From positions 53,464,451 to 53,528,450 of the forward strand of contig OX424556.1 of the NCBI GenBank assembly GCA_949152475.1: a stretch of 64,000 bases of DNA. Reading direction: 5' to 3'. A program made the position numbers and the translations under genes. This DNA is from Terebella lapidaria (Eukaryota > Annelida > Polychaeta > Terebellida > Terebellidae). The notes beneath the pieces are model-generated. The model saw only the letters and a program-made list of their open reading frames with translations, was not told where the DNA came from and made no database searches. This document shows, in pieces, positions 21,364-30,567 of the stretch (the stretch's first letter is position 1; every line of letters begins with the position of its first letter).

Positions 21364-21432
21364 TGACGTCACTCCTGAGACAGCCAATCAGCGTGGAGCT
21401 TTTCAAATCACGTGAGCAGAAAGGGTATAAAA
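21364..21432 (+). promoter_or_regulatory. internal promoter-like module ahead of the first zinc-finger ORF
   Basis: In order: TGACGTCA (21364-21371), CCAAT (21384-21388), CACGTG (21409-21414), TATAAAA (21426-21432). These are the LTR boxes, CCAAT on the other strand and placed after the CRE. The likely start of transcription (about 21460) lies upstream of the ATG at 21666. Confidence 0.65.
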
Positions 21433-21665
21433 GGGCCTTGAAATCGGGCTCTGACAGCAGTTGGAGAGCAGACCTCGAGCTGTGCACATCGCAGACAAAG
21501 TTTGGCGGAATCGAATCAAGTCCAGCATTTTCCGGCAGCGACAGATTTTGCAGTGAAAAACGACTAAGTGTTTCCCGGGAGACCACCAGTCCGGAGAAGC
21601 GGTGCAGAAGCGGTGCAGTAAAGCGGTGCAGTAGATCGACCATTTCAGTTTCCCGGCCTTCCGGA

Positions 21666-22451
21666 ATGGCCTACTCGGCGTTCCTTGATAGACAAGATCG
21701 TGGCCGGAGCAGAGATTGGGCAAGCCCTCAGCCACTGGATTATAGCCGGCTGTGTAAGCGGTGTGACCGGATGTTTGAGAGTGCGAGGGACAGGAGACGG
21801 CATGTGTGCCCAGCCCACAGATTTCATTGCTGTTTGTGTGCCTTCTACGGCAACCGGGCGAACGACCTTAGGCGGCATCTCCGGGAGATGCACGGCTGGA
21901 AGTACCCTTCCGGGAACCGTCCTCCTCAGGACGAGGCTACCCTCAACCATGTGGGAACCTTTGATTCGGCCTGGCGGGGAACAGCAACGCAGTCCCGGCG
22001 AAGGCGGTTCCGGAGATTCTGCACTCAGTCACCTAGGGAGAATCCAGTTCCGGAAACTTATGCGGACCAGCTTCCGTTTGGACCTGACTGGGACGCCGGA
22101 GCAGCCGCTCCCATCGAACAACCGGAACCGATTGATCCTCCGGTTTGGGTTCCGGATCCGCTGGGCTGTCTCCGGGCAGCGGAAGACACACCTCCAGAAG
22201 ACTGGGAGCGAGAGATGTTTGCGGAACCGGAGGAGGAAGTTCAGCCGGCGGAAGACTGGGATCGGGAGATCGAGCTAGTTGCAGAGGCGGTCAGAGCAGT
22301 TATGCCGGATAAAGCAGAAGATTGGGAGGCGGAAATCCGTGCCAGAGAATACCAGCCTCCATCTCCCACTTCGGAACCGGAGACGGATGAGTCGGAGTAT
22401 GAGACGGCAGATGAGGAATCCTGGACGGAAGCGAAGGCAGTGTGGCAGTAG
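21666..22451 (+). CDS. accessory ORF A of the Gypsy element: two C2H2 zinc fingers, acidic tail
   Basis: I choose the ATG at 21666 (MAYSAFLDRQDRG) because it lies downstream of the internal TATA box. The frame is open further up, but that part would not be in such a transcript. The 261-residue product has two C2H2 fingers in tandem, CKRCDRMFESARDRRRHVCP and the CCLCAFYGNRANDLRRHLRE finger ending in H. The rest is Pro-rich and strongly acidic (EEEVQPAEDWDREIEL), like an activation domain. It could bind DNA or RNA. Accessory zinc-finger genes are not a standard Gypsy part. Its composition matches the rest of the element, so it is not a recent foreign insert. Confidence 0.75.
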   Translation: MAYSAFLDRQDRGRSRDWASPQPLDYSRLCKRCDRMFESARDRRRHVCPAHRFHCCLCAFYGNRANDLRRHLREMHGWKYPSGNRPPQDEATLNHVGTFDSAWRGTATQSRRRRFRRFCTQSPRENPVPETYADQLPFGPDWDAGAAAPIEQPEPIDPPVWVPDPLGCLRAAEDTPPEDWEREMFAEPEEEVQPAEDWDREIELVAEAVRAVMPDKAEDWEAEIRAREYQPPSPTSEPETDESEYETADEESWTEAKAVWQ

Positions 22452-22599
22452 CGGAGGCAGATGGCAGTGTGGCGGTAGCAGAGGCAGATGGCAGTATGGC
22501 GGTAGCAGAGGCAGATGGCAGTGTGGCAGTAGACGAAGGCGGTTGGCAGTTTGGCGGAGACGGAAGAAGCGGTGGCAGTTAGCAGCAACAACAACACGG

Positions 22600-22633
<34 letters not shown>

Positions 22634-22640
22634 ATTTATC
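22440..22640 (+). repeat. GGCAGTGTGGCGGTAGCAGA repeats and poly-A tract
   Basis: About five units of roughly 30 bp (GATGGCAGTGTGGCGGTAGC type) overlap the end of ORF A. An uninterrupted A tract of about 30 bp follows at 22600-22631. The A tract may mark an old retro-copied junction within the element or simple slippage. Confidence 0.7.
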
Positions 22641-22679
22641 CAAGAAGACCACCAGGAGGAGTTGCAGTTTGCTGAGCAG

Positions 22680-22729
22680 CCAATCATCAAGCAGATAAGC
22701 CAGTCACGTGACTCCCAGAGACTATAAAA
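22680..22729 (+). promoter_or_regulatory. internal promoter-like module ahead of the second zinc-finger ORF
   Basis: CCAAT (22680-22684), GTCACGTGAC (22703-22712) and TATAAAA (22723-22729) repeat the LTR order, with the E-box about 13 bp from TATA. The ATG of the next ORF is about 80 bp further on. Confidence 0.65.
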
Positions 22730-22807
22730 GGGGCAGTTAGCTGTTACCGGAGGCAGAAGGCAGTTTGCTGTAGCTGAGTCAACATCGACACAAAGCAGAG
22801 AATCAGA

Positions 22808-23404
22808 ATGCCGAAAGTAAAGACAACACCCCGCAAGCCCCGCCCTCACCGGTGTGGAGACTGCAACCTTGAATTCAAGAGCAAGCACACGTTGCTCCGG
22901 CATGTCACGGAGCAGCACACGAGTGAAGTCACCGTTTTCGCCTGTCCGCAGTGTGACCATTGGAGCAGACGGAAGGAGGGGACACAGAAGCATCTGCAGT
23001 CCCGGCACGCAATGGACGCGAACCCGATTCGACTAAGGGTTGGCAGAGAGCAGTTTGAGGAGAAAAGCCTCCGGTCCAAGATGACCCCACGGAAAAGCAA
23101 GAAGCCGGTAACACGGCTTGACCAGTTGTCGGATAGGGAGTCGGAGTCGGGAGGTTCGGTTTCGTCCCGGAACCGGTACCGTTCCGGTACCCAGTCGGTG
23201 GCCACACTAGCAGCCGACGTTTCGTCCACAGAGGCGGAGAGCAGTTCGGAAGAGGAAGCGGAGCTGAAAATCATGGCAAGTGAAGACGAGTTGCAAGAAC
23301 CAGGAGACCCGAAGCCGGTTAAGCCGCCTGTGACCCGGAGTTCTTCCCGGAACACCTCCCGGAAAAACAGCCCAGACCCATCTCGAGGTACCGGAGCAGA
23401 TTGA
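22808..23404 (+). CDS. accessory ORF B of the Gypsy element: two C2H2 zinc fingers
   Basis: A 198-residue ORF starts with MPKVKTTPRKPRPHRC. Two C2H2 fingers follow, CGDCNLEFKSKHTLLRHVTE and the adjacent CPQCDHWSRRKEGTQKHLQS finger. The basic N terminus and the Ser/Glu-rich tail suit a nuclear nucleic-acid-binding protein. The fingers are arranged as in ORF A (a classical finger plus a second one with C-x2-C and H-x4/5-H), so A and B may be diverged duplicates. An own promoter-like module lies just upstream. Confidence 0.75.
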   Translation: MPKVKTTPRKPRPHRCGDCNLEFKSKHTLLRHVTEQHTSEVTVFACPQCDHWSRRKEGTQKHLQSRHAMDANPIRLRVGREQFEEKSLRSKMTPRKSKKPVTRLDQLSDRESESGGSVSSRNRYRSGTQSVATLAADVSSTEAESSSEEEAELKIMASEDELQEPGDPKPVKPPVTRSSSRNTSRKNSPDPSRGTGAD

Positions 23405-23587
23405 GACCGCGGAAAGAAGCGGAGTCGCAGCCGTTCGCCGGATAAGTCCGGACGCCATCAACGCCGAGAATATAGGAAGGAGAGCCCGGAGCGAGCCAAG
23501 GACCGAGGCGGAGAACGTAGCCGAGAGGAGAAACGACACACCCCACCCAAGTCTTCCGGAGGCAGCGTCAAAGGAAAAGGCAAGGGG

Positions 23588-24658
23588 GTGTATGATTACA
23601 AGTTCCGGCTGTTGGAAGAAGGTTCCAGCGGAGCAACGGCAGAAGTGGGAGTGGCGGACATTGCGGAAATGCAGAGCCGAGACGATGAGGAAGACCTTTT
23701 CCGGAGTCCACCTCCGAGAACAACTAGCAGTGGCAGAGCAGTGAGCAGCGTGATTGTCCGGCCCGGAGGCGGAGCAGAAAGCAGATCCAGCGGCCGAGCC
23801 GATAGCAGAGCAGATAGCCGAGCCGATAGCAGAGCAGATAGCAGAACAGATGGCCGAGCGGACAGCAGACCCATTGGCAGATCAGGAGGCAGACCGGAGA
23901 CCAAAACGGAAGGCGGAACCCGGAGCCGAGCTGGCAGTGAGACGGAGACCCGAGGATCCACGGAGCGAACTTTGCCGGCTACCATTCAAGCAGTAGCCGG
24001 AAGCAGAACCAGTTCAGCGGCTAGGGATGACGGAATGGAGTCTTCCGCGTCTGAACGAAGCCATGCGGACGTGCAGAGAGCCCGGAGGAGTATCCTGGTA
24101 GACCAAGCCAGAGCTACATCCGGAATCCTGTCTCCGGTGGAGACCCGGCCTCGACAGTCTTCCAGTGAGCGGTCCGGGAGGAGCCAAGTCCGAGCACCAA
24201 CCCAGAGTCCACCCTACACATTCTACCCGTTTGGCGGTCCTTCAACTCAACCGTGTCCGTCCCATTGTTTCCCGGTGAATATTGGGGGACGGAGCGCTTC
24301 CGTCTTTGCGCCTGCAGTCCCGGAGCACGCCAGATACTATGCAGTACGTTGGGGACCGGAGCAGTGGGGGCCAGCCGAGATGAGAGACTCCGGCGTCTAC
24401 GTGGAGATCATGGAGCAGAGAGAGTCACCGTTTGGTCTCGTCCCGACCCGTCAGATCGTCCGGATTCCAGATTGGTCCATCCGGGACGAACGCCTCAGGA
24501 ATGGGTTCTACGTCCCGCCCCAGTGGAGCCTCCATGATCCGGATCTTCTCCCGGTTGATGCCAGAGGAACAAGCTTCGGACGACCGTTAGTACCACAGAC
24601 CATTCCACCTCGTCCGCCGTCAGGGAGCAGTTCGCGCCGTGATACTGGTGGGCAGTAG
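23588..24658 (+). CDS. accessory ORF C of the Gypsy element: Arg/Ser/Asp-rich protein, unknown
   Basis: About 356 codons are open, without an obvious ATG at the beginning. The N-terminal half is acidic and low-complexity. Between about residues 70 and 95 there are repeated ADSR units (like RADSRADSRADSR), reminiscent of RS-type domains. The C-terminal 130 residues look globular and rich in Trp, Tyr and Pro, for example YYAVRWGPEQWGP and VRIPDWSIRDERLRNGFYVP. I recognise no family. It lies close behind ORF B and may share its transcript. No envelope-like signal peptide or membrane span is seen, so this is not an env gene. Confidence 0.6.
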   Translation: MYDYKFRLLEEGSSGATAEVGVADIAEMQSRDDEEDLFRSPPPRTTSSGRAVSSVIVRPGGGAESRSSGRADSRADSRADSRADSRTDGRADSRPIGRSGGRPETKTEGGTRSRAGSETETRGSTERTLPATIQAVAGSRTSSAARDDGMESSASERSHADVQRARRSILVDQARATSGILSPVETRPRQSSSERSGRSQVRAPTQSPPYTFYPFGGPSTQPCPSHCFPVNIGGRSASVFAPAVPEHARYYAVRWGPEQWGPAEMRDSGVYVEIMEQRESPFGLVPTRQIVRIPDWSIRDERLRNGFYVPPQWSLHDPDLLPVDARGTSFGRPLVPQTIPPRPPSGSSSRRDTGGQ

Positions 24659-24712
24659 TCGTTGCAAGTCGTCGCAAGTCGTCGCAAGTCGTCGCAAGTC
24701 AAGTCGGCGCAA
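24658..24712 (+). repeat. GTCGTCGCAA short tandem repeat
   Basis: Four to five copies of GTCGTCGCAA follow ORF C directly. Confidence 0.85.
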
Positions 24713-24936
24713 GGAGAAGAAAGAAGAACCGTTTCCCGGATTCTAGTATAATTAAGAGTTAAAAAGTGGGAAATGGAAGAAGCAAGATATCCGGGTACAG
24801 TGACGGTAAACTAGTTAAGAGGTACCAGTACCCGGATCACGGAAACAAGTTGTGTTTGATTTTACGGACAGTTTAACGGTTGACAATTTGTATATTTGTG
24901 AGATGTGATATTGTTCTGTTCGGGACGAACAGAGTC

Positions 24937-24950
24937 TAAGGAAGGGGGAG
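24937..24950 (+). other. polypurine tract
   Basis: TAAGGAAGGGGGAG ends at the first base of the 3' LTR, the expected place for plus-strand priming. Confidence 0.85.
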
Positions 24951-26341
24951 TGTAACGGTTTTGGGGCATACCCAAAGGTTTCCCCTAGGTAATTCTGTTA
25001 GTGTTTTGTGATATTATGGTTAAATAACCCGTTATTAGGGTGTATATGTGATTAAAGGTTCATACGGTTCCGTATTGTTAAATTAGTTTTAAAGGTTTTC
25101 CGTCTCGGAACTTAGTAATTTATGATGTTGGTAAAGCCGGAGACGGATCCGGAGACGGAGACGGAACCGGAGACGGAGCCGGAACAATGGAGTACAAAAA
25201 CGTAATGACGTTATTTCCGGAAGGTCATGTGATCAGCCTCGTTTTCGGTTTAAAAGGTGACGTGTCAGCCACTGATTGGTTCTAGAGTGTTTTTAGAAAT
25301 CCGGAAAATATCAGTGTTTTGGCGGACTATGACGTCACAATAGGTTGGTCACGTGACGTGGGTCTCAGGTCTATAAAAGCCCCCGCTTCACAGCGGACGG
25401 CGGAGTTGGTGTCCTGACGTCGACCTGTGCAGACCCCTTCTCCCATAGCAGAGTACTCCCTTGTTCCGGATAGAGTCATCCAGATGATAGCAGTTAAGTC
25501 TTCCGACTGTGAACTTGGAAAATAAACATGAAAACTTCAACCGAGTTGTTTTTCCGTGTTCGTTAGGGAACTGGAAGTTATAATAAAGTTAGTTTCCCGG
25601 AAAAGACAGTTATACGGAGTAAAGGGAGATAAGACTACAGTCGGTTAAGACCAAGTTGTAACGACGTCTTAGGGTGATCCAAGAACCCAGATCACCGAGG
25701 AAGGAGACGGAGACGGAGACGGAGGTGGAATTCATCGGAGCAACTACGGAGGCGGTATCGGACGGAGCAGTTGCAGAGACGGGAACGACGAAGCAGTTGC
25801 AGAGGCGGTACCGGACGACGGAGTTGCAGAGGCAGTACCTGACGGAGCGGTTGCGGTAACCGGGAGTGGGAACACTTCCGAGATACTCCATTTCAGGTGC
25901 GGTACCAGGTTGCAGTGAGGCGGAGCCAACCGGAGCAGATTGCAGTGCGGCGGAACCTGGCAGAGCGGTTGCAGTATTCGGAAACGGCAACGTTCCCGGA
26001 TTCTTTATTCCAGGCGCAGTCGCAGTTTGCAGTAAGACGGAAAACGACGGAGCTGTTGCAGTAAAGCGGTTTCCCGACGGAGCAGTTGCAGTACCCGGAG
26101 ACGGAAACGCCTCCGGATCCTTACTTTACAGGTGCAGTTGCAGATTAGCAGTCGGACAACGGTTAAGAGGTCCATTCCAGACCACGCTACCAACCTTAGA
26201 GACTTCTAGCCGGAGTTCAACCGTACAGCAGTAGCAGTTTCCCGGAGTTTTACCGTTTCAGCTCCGGTTAAACAACAACTCACCCACCTCCCTAGAAAAC
26301 CGGTTCATCAAGACGTCACAGAAGGGTGCAAACCCGTTACA
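24951..26341 (+). repeat. 3' LTR
   Basis: It repeats the 5' LTR with few base differences. It is about 130 bp longer, a difference within the GACGGAGCAGTTGCAG-type repeats. CRE at 25330 and TATA at 25372 are kept. It ends CCGTTACA before the ATAC target duplication. Confidence 0.93.
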
Positions 26342-26559
26342 ATACCTAAACTGTCGTCCGATTTGTCATATCGTAACACAGGCCTCGCCAATTCCAATAA
26401 ACGCCGGGTCCAGACAACGACTGAAATCAATAAACGCTGGGTTCTAATAGACGCCGGGTCTAGAGTGTAACTGAAATCAATAGACACCCGGGCGTTTATT
26501 AGAAGTTTTACGGTTCTGACTGAACACCGACGACACCTTTTTCTTAGAACTTTAAACGC

Positions 26560-26644
26560 GGAACTTGGAACTTGGAACTCGGAACTTGGAACTTGGAACT
26601 CGGAACTTGGAACTTGGAACTTGGAACTCGTTTTCGGGTGTCCC
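26560..26644 (-). repeat. inverted copy of the GTTCCAAGTTCCGA minisatellite
   Basis: About 70 bp of GGAACTTGGAACT units run into CTCGTTTTCGGGTGTCCC, the exact complement of the leader at 12929. The two loci form an inverted pair 13.6 kb apart around the transposon nest. Confidence 0.85.
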
Positions 26645-26649
26645 GTAGT

Positions 26650-27454
26650 GTTTGTGGAAATTGTGTTCAAATGAATAGATGTAGGTGTATACTTGTCGGA
26701 TAAAATTGTGAATTTCATTACGAGTATATCCACAATAGCCTAGTAAATCGCGTACAATCAAGAAATTTGCGATGCTGTGACCACAGACGAAACCATGTCG
26801 TGGCAGACACGTGGTAAGAAAAACCTCAAAGTCTATTGTGCAATAATGTTTGGATATTGCGACTTGATGTCGACGCCTCGTATAAGATGGATACCAAATG
26901 CATGGGACATGCTCGACTTGAAGTTTGTGGATCCATTAGAGACCAATGCATCATTGTTATATTGTGGCAAACATCAAATCATTCGATCATTGGTTGATCA
27001 TCGCTGAGCATAAATACAATGTTTTAACGAAAATATATGTCTTTATTTGTGGAAAGCATAATTCTGAAATGTAAACAGAAATGTAATCAACATACCACAA
27101 TTACCTCATAAACCCATCCATACATCTTCCTCACCAATACATAAATATCACACTGCATAGGACTATTGTAAACACCTTCAAAACAACGTGTAAATAATAA
27201 AATCTATAAAACTAAAAGTAGTTAATGTGACATTGCTATAACGAAAATAGCATTCCACATGAAAGTAATCATACTTTAAAGTGAAGATTCAATGTTGGGA
27301 CCATGCATGGTGGAACAGACTATTCCGTGCCCATATACATGATATACAGGCTATATTTCTCGGTCAGAAAGTGAGGATACCAGTACAAATGCAATATGAT
27401 ACCATAGGAGAGTACGTGGTGAAAAAATATCAGATAAATGCATGACTGTCTCCT
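26650..27454. other. non-coding stretch, possible 3' flank of the next gene
   Basis: AT-rich. The plus-strand 76-aa ORF at 26777-27007 has no recognisable domain. On the minus strand this is downstream of the gene ending at 27455 and may hold its 3' UTR. Confidence 0.4.
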
Positions 27455-28430
27455 TCAGGTATTTGCATCCGCTGGCGGCGTCACTGCAGAGCTTACTGGA
27501 TCGTTTGTGGACTCCGATGTCCTTTCTCTTTCAGTTATAGCCGCCGGCGTCTGGGTTTTGTTTATATCACTACTCTGTACTTCCTCATAGGTCGGTGGAG
27601 CCACTAGGTGGTCTGGAGAAAGGACGTGGCCAGCGTTTTCACTATACGCTGGGGGCGACGTTTGCATAGGTCCCGTGGGGTTAAACGGGTAGCCTGCTGG
27701 GACTGTGTACACATGTGACTGGCCACCGTCTGTTGGAAGCGGCTGGCGTGGGTAGGCGATCACTGGTAGTGGTTGTTGTGGGTAGGCAGGCTGTTGTTGC
27801 TGTGGGTATTGTTGCGGTGGGTAGGCAGCCTGTTGTTGCTGTGGGTATTGTTGCGGTGGGTAGGCAGCCTGTTGCGACATGGCTTGCAAACCGACCGCTG
27901 CCGTCGTTCTAACGTGCCTTCTAGTGACTCTACTCTGGCGTCTCTGTCGGGCCGCGCATGTGACGGCCACGACAATAACTGAGATGATCACAATCAACGC
28001 GATGGATGTACCTATGATCACGGCAATCGTCGAGATGTTAGAAGCCTCATCAGAAGCGCTCTCGGTCCAGCTGTCCCAAGAGTCCCAGTTGCTCCTGGTG
28101 GGCCAAGGATTCCGTGTCGTTGTTGTCGTTGATCCGTAAAGATCGTTCCACAGGTCCCACTCTAACCACTCGTACCATTCATTCCACTCGTCCCAGGAAC
28201 TTTGCCTTCTAAGTCTGTGGCTTCGACCATCTGATGCAGCACTCCCCACTATGAAAAAGAATGCATGGAGATGATCATGCAACCAATCTATATTCAATTC
28301 AGTCGTACACTAGGACGGTATTTTCTGTTCATGTGCAATTTGATCGAGTTTTGCGACGCACAAAATGAAACTACTCACCGCAGTAAACCAGGACGAACAC
28401 AATACTGCACAGATGTAGAATGACTTTCAT
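27455..28430 (-). CDS. two-exon type I membrane protein with Trp/acid repeats and two PPxY motifs
   Basis: Exon 1 (28430-28379) encodes MKVILHLCSIVFVLVYC, a clean secretion signal, and ends in G|GTGAGT. Exon 2 (28248-27455) follows the acceptor TTTTTCATAG. The phase fits exactly, giving 281 residues. After the signal come a dibasic RLRR (possible furin-type site), a Trp/acidic strip (WDEWNEWYEWLEWDLW), a Thr-rich stem, and a second NWDSWDSW piece. One membrane span (about 90-114) is followed by a basic stop. The tail carries YPPQQYPQQQQ repeats, then PPAY (216-219) and PPTYEEV (235-241). It is probably a plasma-membrane or endosomal protein that recruits WW-domain partners. Shisa/WBP1-like layout, but no named family is recognised. 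Confidence 0.8.
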
Positions 28431-29278
28431 CGTGGAATTATCAAGATTCAATAAGTCCCATAAATGACAGTGTCAGAGAGAATCATGGAAACTCTCACAC
28501 GAAATCAATACAAACTCAGTTGCTCCACGGCCGGGCCTTGGTTTATCCAGTGAATTTACAGTGAATTTAGTTTTGTTCACTTGTCTCGCGTTCTATCATG
28601 ATTAATCCATTATTAAGTAGCGTTTGTTAGTTGTCCTAATGTTTCCGATTTGACTATTTTGGCACATGATTCAGATATAAGTTCCGAGTGTAACGTTGTT
28701 ACTGTTGTTGTTAACGACATTGTGCTAGCCAGCTAGTCAGCCACGGTCGGAAATAGGTCGCGTTGGCAGGTGCGACGTTGGAGCGACAGATTCGCCTCCT
28801 TCTGTATGCACACAGGTATGGCGTCAGATAAATCGATATGCCGCCGGATTGAATGAGCGGGCCCCACACCCCACGCCGTGTTACCACCTATCCACCTCAC
28901 TTCGCTCGATCGCTTGACTCCTCTGACCAGCTTGCCACCCACCGCCCCTCCAATAATAAATCTAGTTCGACACACTTGACTTCATACAGAAAATGTCATC
29001 GAATATACACAGGGGATATTTTTATTTTAGTCATTTGTTTGTTTCAGACAGAGTTCTGTATAACTCTGGATGTAGGCATAACTTTGAAGATAATTATATC
29101 TCATCTTTATTTTTTTAAACATCCGGTGCATAAGAACCTTAGAACAGCCTTAGAATGGTAGGACTATTAGACCTTCCTTATGTCGAAAATCTATCCTTCA
29201 TTTAAAACAGAACTAAGCAGACTTATTGACTTATTGATTTCACAAGGTACAGTTGTAACATACACCTTAGAAACAATC
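28431..29278. other. upstream flank of the two-exon gene, otherwise unassigned
   Basis: The 5' flank and possible promoter of the gene on the minus strand lie here, but I see no clear TATA box at a useful distance. No other gene is recognised. Confidence 0.4.
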
Positions 29279-29460
29279 TCAGAGACACTGAATTCCAAAA
29301 ATTCCTCGGGGGACACCCCCCCCCCCCCGAAACCCCAGACCGCATAAGGCTTCACTCGCTACGCTCGCCCACACTAATTCAAGACTATGTACAAGAAGAG
29401 CGAACCCCCCCCCCCCCCCCCTATTAAAAAATCCTGGATCCGCCCCTGGACTATGTACCA
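29279..29460 (-). repeat. interspersed repeat with two long poly-C tracts
   Basis: On the minus strand a GGCGGATCCAGGATTTTTTA block is followed by a G tract, GGTTCGCTCTTCTTGTACAT, a GCGAGCGTAGCGAGTGAAGC block and a second G tract. It is a short element shape seen as a repeat in many animal genomes. It has no coding content. Confidence 0.6.
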
Positions 29461-29920
29461 CAAAAAATACCCATGGATGCACAGTGGCACCTAACACACT
29501 TTCGTTTATATATGTAATATGTATATATAGTAGAAGTGAGGACACAGTCAATTGCGAACGTTTTCTGCCGTACAGTTTTTATACATCTCAAACTGTATTT
29601 CATGGTACAAATACTCTTTTGTTTGCAGTATGAGAATGTTTTCCATTGTTCAAATGTTTGTTTATGTATATGTATCGATGTTTCCTACTGATATCCCGCC
29701 TTGTACTTCAAGGCCCCTCGCTTAGTGTCCTCGCTTCTATATTTATATATGTAAATAACCCATGACATTACCGTTACGTGCCACTGTGCATGGATGGGGG
29801 TTAATGAAATACATCAATAATATCAGAAATGAATAATAAACACCTCTGATTCATTTTTGATGATACATATTTGAGAGGCTGTGAAAAATACCGGTAACAA
29901 TATGCCAAACAACAGAACAG
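29461..29920. other. AT-rich stretch, nothing recognised
   Basis: No gene or repeat boundary is supported here. Confidence 0.4.
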
Positions 29921-30115
29921 ACTCTGACTCGTGGTATACAGGCAAGGTCACTTAGAATTGCATCTTACTCGTGTTATACAAACACGTTTACTTAAAATAG
30001 TATCTTACTCGTGTCATACACGCAAGTTTACTTAGAACAGTATCTTACTCGTGTTATAAACACAAGTCACCTTAGAATAGTATCTACTCGTGTTATACAA
30101 GTAAGTTACCTTAGA
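29921..30115 (+). repeat. minisatellite, about 45-48-bp unit, four copies
   Basis: Units read roughly ACTCGTGTTATACA, AGTTTACTTAGAA and AGTATCTT, repeated four times with small changes. Confidence 0.75.
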
Positions 30116-30567
30116 AATGAGATGGAAAGCATATATTCACGTATACATGTATGCATACCATAGGCTAATGGAGATTCAGCGTCACTCATTTTCCACATGT
30201 ATGTCACGAAGCCTTAATCAACGAGGTCAAGGTCAAGAAAAGCTTCCCAACACCAGCATGACGTCATGCATGTTCACACGACATCATTTCGTTTCCATGG
30301 AGGTGCCATTATCCCATTCAATTATACCGTATCATCGGCCCATTAGAGCCATTTCCTGTTACTGACAAATCCCAACAAACACTAGGAATTTGGAATACTA
30401 GACACATTTTAAAACGTATAATATCGGTCCTTGCACGGCATATGTCCCCAGAACAAAATAGCTATAATCATAGAGCTTAAACTCATTTTCCTCCGAAAAA
30501 CAAAGCTATATAGGTTACATGAGTATTGAAAAAGTGGTATTGCACTTTGCCAGACCGTTGCTCTTGG

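Larger units (their letters stand above)
13810..26341 (+). mobile_element. Ty3/Gypsy LTR retrotransposon with three extra downstream ORFs, looks whole
   Basis: Two long LTRs (13810-15071 and 24951-26341) start TGTAACGG and end CCGTTACA, flanked by the 4-bp target duplication ATAC (13806-13809 and 26342-26345). In order it has a tRNA-Leu primer site, gag, pol (protease, RT, RNase H, integrase), a non-coding gap, a C2H2 ORF, a second C2H2 ORF, an Arg/Ser-rich ORF and a purine tract. At 12.5 kb it is far longer than usual for Gypsy. The LTRs show few base differences but differ in length in a repeat-rich block, so it is young. Gag and pol look intact. A solo LTR of the same family lies at 33935. 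Confidence 0.93.
13601..26513. mobile_element. small TIR DNA element split by the Gypsy insertion
   Basis: The left end CCTTAAAACTTCTAATAGAG and the inverted right end CCGTAAAACTTCTAATAAAC form terminal inverted repeats. Both arms carry repeated TAATAGACGCCGGGTTCT-like units (13610-13720 and 26390-26500). Without the Gypsy element (13810-26341) and its target duplication, the element would be only about 0.37 kb. It has no coding sequence, so it is a MITE-like element that predates the retrotransposon. Confidence 0.7.

Noticed and set aside
22241-23008. 255-aa minus-strand ORF
   Set aside because: It reads the antisense of the poly-A tract and GC-rich ORFs A and B, and has no domain.
23588-24658. 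Envelope gene of a Gypsy-type endogenous virus
   Set aside because: There is no signal peptide, fusion peptide or membrane span; the protein is Arg/Ser/Asp-rich and probably intracellular.
29928-30115. CRISPR-like array
   Set aside because: Units of about 46 bp are continuous, without distinct repeats and unique spacers, and the DNA is eukaryotic; it is a minisatellite.
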